NCBI GenBank assembly: GCA_045106335.1
Contig: JBGCEM010000155.1
Span: 1-39,747, forward strand
Reading direction: 5' to 3'
Length of the DNA stretch: 39,747 nt
Source of the DNA: Aliishimia sp045106335
GTDB taxonomy: Bacteria; Pseudomonadota; Alphaproteobacteria; Rhodobacterales; Rhodobacteraceae
This document shows, piece by piece, positions 38,509-39,747 of this stretch. Below the pieces are notes generated by a model. That model worked only from the letters and a program-made list of their open reading frames with translations. It was not told where the DNA came from and did no database searches. Position 1 is the first letter of the stretch. Each line of letters opens with the position of its first letter. The position numbers and the translations under genes are program-made.

Positions 38509-39747
38509 TCATTGCCCGGCAACACATGCAAAGCATGTGTGAGAGGGGGCCAGACCGCCTTCAGCGCGTTGCAGGCCCCGAATATCGGTGGGTTTGTCAT
38601 CAAAGATGGAAAGCCCCCAGTACAGCTCACGATCCAGCCTTTCTAGATCGGCGGAAGTGAACATTTGAGGCAGGACACCCATGATCTTAAGAGCATCGGT
38701 CGCGCGGCTGCGCATGTCATTCAGGGCCGCAAAAATGATCGATGTTTTGAGCTCAGCCTGTACCGAATAGCGGGACCGAAGGATTTTCCCAACTTCGATC
38801 CATTCAACCAGCCTAATTTTATGAAAATTCTCGATGCTACAGTCGGCCTCGATCCAATGATCGTTATTCCAAACGCTGATGGTACCGACATTCTCTGGAT
38901 CAATATAGAATGCCCGCTCATTGCCGCCGCGCTCTTGCCTGATCTTCTGAAGTTCTTTGCTGTTGAAATCGATACCTAAGAAGCGGATTCCACTTGGTGT
39001 AACCGTGCGTTCTGCGCGGATGCCGAATGCTCTTCGACGTGTTCGCGGCGATCTCTTTTCAGGTAGTCCCACTTGCCCGGACAGTCTAACCAGAGCGTCT
39101 GCTGGCGTTTCTTTGAGTAGCCCGGCATGAGGTGACTGATGGTAAACGTCGACAATGAATCTGATGAAGATGAGCGCCAGCTGGTCGTCAGTCAGCACTG
39201 CTAGCCGTTCGGTTTCATAATTGCCCCTTTCGCGAGGATTACTGAAAGTCTGACCCGGAATGTATGGCATCGCGCGAAGCGCGAACGTTCTGAAAAGCCG
39301 CTCTATGATTGCCCGAAACTCTGGCTGCCCAGTTTCACCATAAACATATGTTGCGCCCGACACGCTCACCGCACGCTGCGTCGCTTCAGCCTTGAATGCG
39401 CTGCCTGTATCGCTTTCTAAGCTCTCAAAATAGAAACCTTTCCAATCACATTCTGCACCAGCTGCTTGAACCAGTTCCGCCTTGTCTCGAGTCGCTGAAT
39501 GCAAAGCGCGTATCGCTGCCTCCGATTGCTGTGAAGACGAAAGCCCAAATCCAACTATGTATCTGGTGGCGACATCGATCACGATGTACATCCAGCGCCG
39601 TCCACGCGGGAGTGCATCTATCGTTGCCTGATCAAGCCCTTCACGCATCGGGCCCGACATGATGATGTTTCGTGCATCAACTTCCCATTCATCGACTTGG
39701 AACGTCTGACCCGGCCGCGTTGCGCGCTCAGTCTTGCCCGCGGCTGA
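38509..39747 (-). CDS. Mu/TniA/TnsB-type DDE transposase (N-terminus beyond window)
   Basis: The frame is open from the right edge to a TGA at 38509-38511, giving the C-terminal 412 residues. The integrase core shows FQVDEWEVDA (first Asp), WMYIVIDVATRYIVGFGLS, ESDTGSAF (second Asp) and PEFRAIIERLFRTF (Glu), so the DDE triad is intact. A Mu-type C-terminal beta domain and helices follow (RFLGIDFNSKELQ, AFYIDPENVGTISV). This class mobilises Tn7-, Tn5053/Tn402- and Mu-like elements and normally works with an ATPase (TniB/TnsC), which is not in view. The last residues (SHTCFACVAGQ) are encoded by a hairpin, and the gene ends exactly at the IS3 remnant, so the true C-terminus may have been replaced. 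Confidence 0.85.
   Translation of the reverse strand, partial: SAAGKTERATRPGQTFQVDEWEVDARNIIMSGPMREGLDQATIDALPRGRRWMYIVIDVATRYIVGFGLSSSQQSEAAIRALHSATRDKAELVQAAGAECDWKGFYFESLESDTGSAFKAEATQRAVSVSGATYVYGETGQPEFRAIIERLFRTFALRAMPYIPGQTFSNPRERGNYETERLAVLTDDQLALIFIRFIVDVYHQSPHAGLLKETPADALVRLSGQVGLPEKRSPRTRRRAFGIRAERTVTPSGIRFLGIDFNSKELQKIRQERGGNERAFYIDPENVGTISVWNNDHWIEADCSIENFHKIRLVEWIEVGKILRSRYSVQAELKTSIIFAALNDMRSRATDALKIMGVLPQMFTSADLERLDRELYWGLSIFDDKPTDIRGLQRAEGGLAPSHTCFACVAGQ
38522..38540. repeat. Perfect inverted repeat inside the transposase 3' end
   Basis: ACACATGC (38522-38529) and GCATGTGT (38533-38540) flank AAA. The hairpin lies about ten bases inside the transposase stop and encodes its odd Cys-containing tail. 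It may be a terminator stem without a T-run or part of an insertion-sequence end. Confidence 0.7.

Noticed and set aside
1..39747. tRNA, rRNA, CRISPR array, phage genes or a dif site near xerD
   Set aside because: None recognised on either strand by reading; xerD genes need not lie near dif.

Overview
The window looks like chromosomal DNA of a Rhodobacterales (roseobacter-type) alphaproteobacterium. This is inferred from the GC-rich, tightly packed genes, the kinds of core protein present and the gene neighbourhoods. No rRNA or tRNA is present to fix the taxonomy.

Region 1 (1-26013) is a housekeeping block. It holds an Lrp/AsnC regulator divergent from hppD (tyrosine degradation), a large composite PilM/PilP-like envelope protein, metY (sulfur assimilation), a GT-A-like protein, and an operon ppiD-trpE-aspartoacylase-like gene. 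These are followed by an aminotransferase coupled to tyrS, anmK (cell-wall recycling), eno, an EamA exporter coupled to a CNNM/CorC-type CBS protein, and a three-gene unit (50-aa membrane protein, secreted protein, xerD) divergent from aroK-aroB. The block ends with ssb, a small lytic transglycosylase and a fused RimB-like/RimK-like protein. Many neighbouring genes overlap by 1-11 bases or lie end to end, so operons and translational coupling are common.

Region 2 (26014-26541) is about 530 bases of looser, more AT-rich sequence without a convincing gene. It appears to be the left edge of an accessory segment.

Region 3 (26542-37688) is a carbohydrate uptake and catabolism cluster read from one central control region (31992-32129). 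Leftwards run an ABC ATPase (TTG start), an AraM/glycerol-1-phosphate dehydrogenase-like enzyme, a HxlB-like SIS isomerase, an SDR dehydrogenase, a TIM-barrel ketose epimerase and a HAD-IIA (AraL/NagD-like) protein. Rightwards run a solute-binding protein, two permeases, a SorC-type regulator and an FGGY kinase. Together they predict import of a sugar or polyol, oxidation and epimerisation, phosphorylation, then redox and isomerisation of the phosphorylated product. The enzyme set fits none of the textbook pentose or hexitol routes exactly. It partly echoes the Bacillus araL-araM-araNPQ and Brucella ery gene sets. Three enzymes show non-standard key residues or an unusual partner. This is the best candidate for an undescribed pathway here.

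Region 4 (37689-39747) is a mobile-element graveyard: inverted repeats and possible transposon ends, an IS110-family fragment joined directly to an IS3-family fragment, then the C-terminal 412 residues of a Mu/TniA/TnsB-type DDE transposase that runs off the window.
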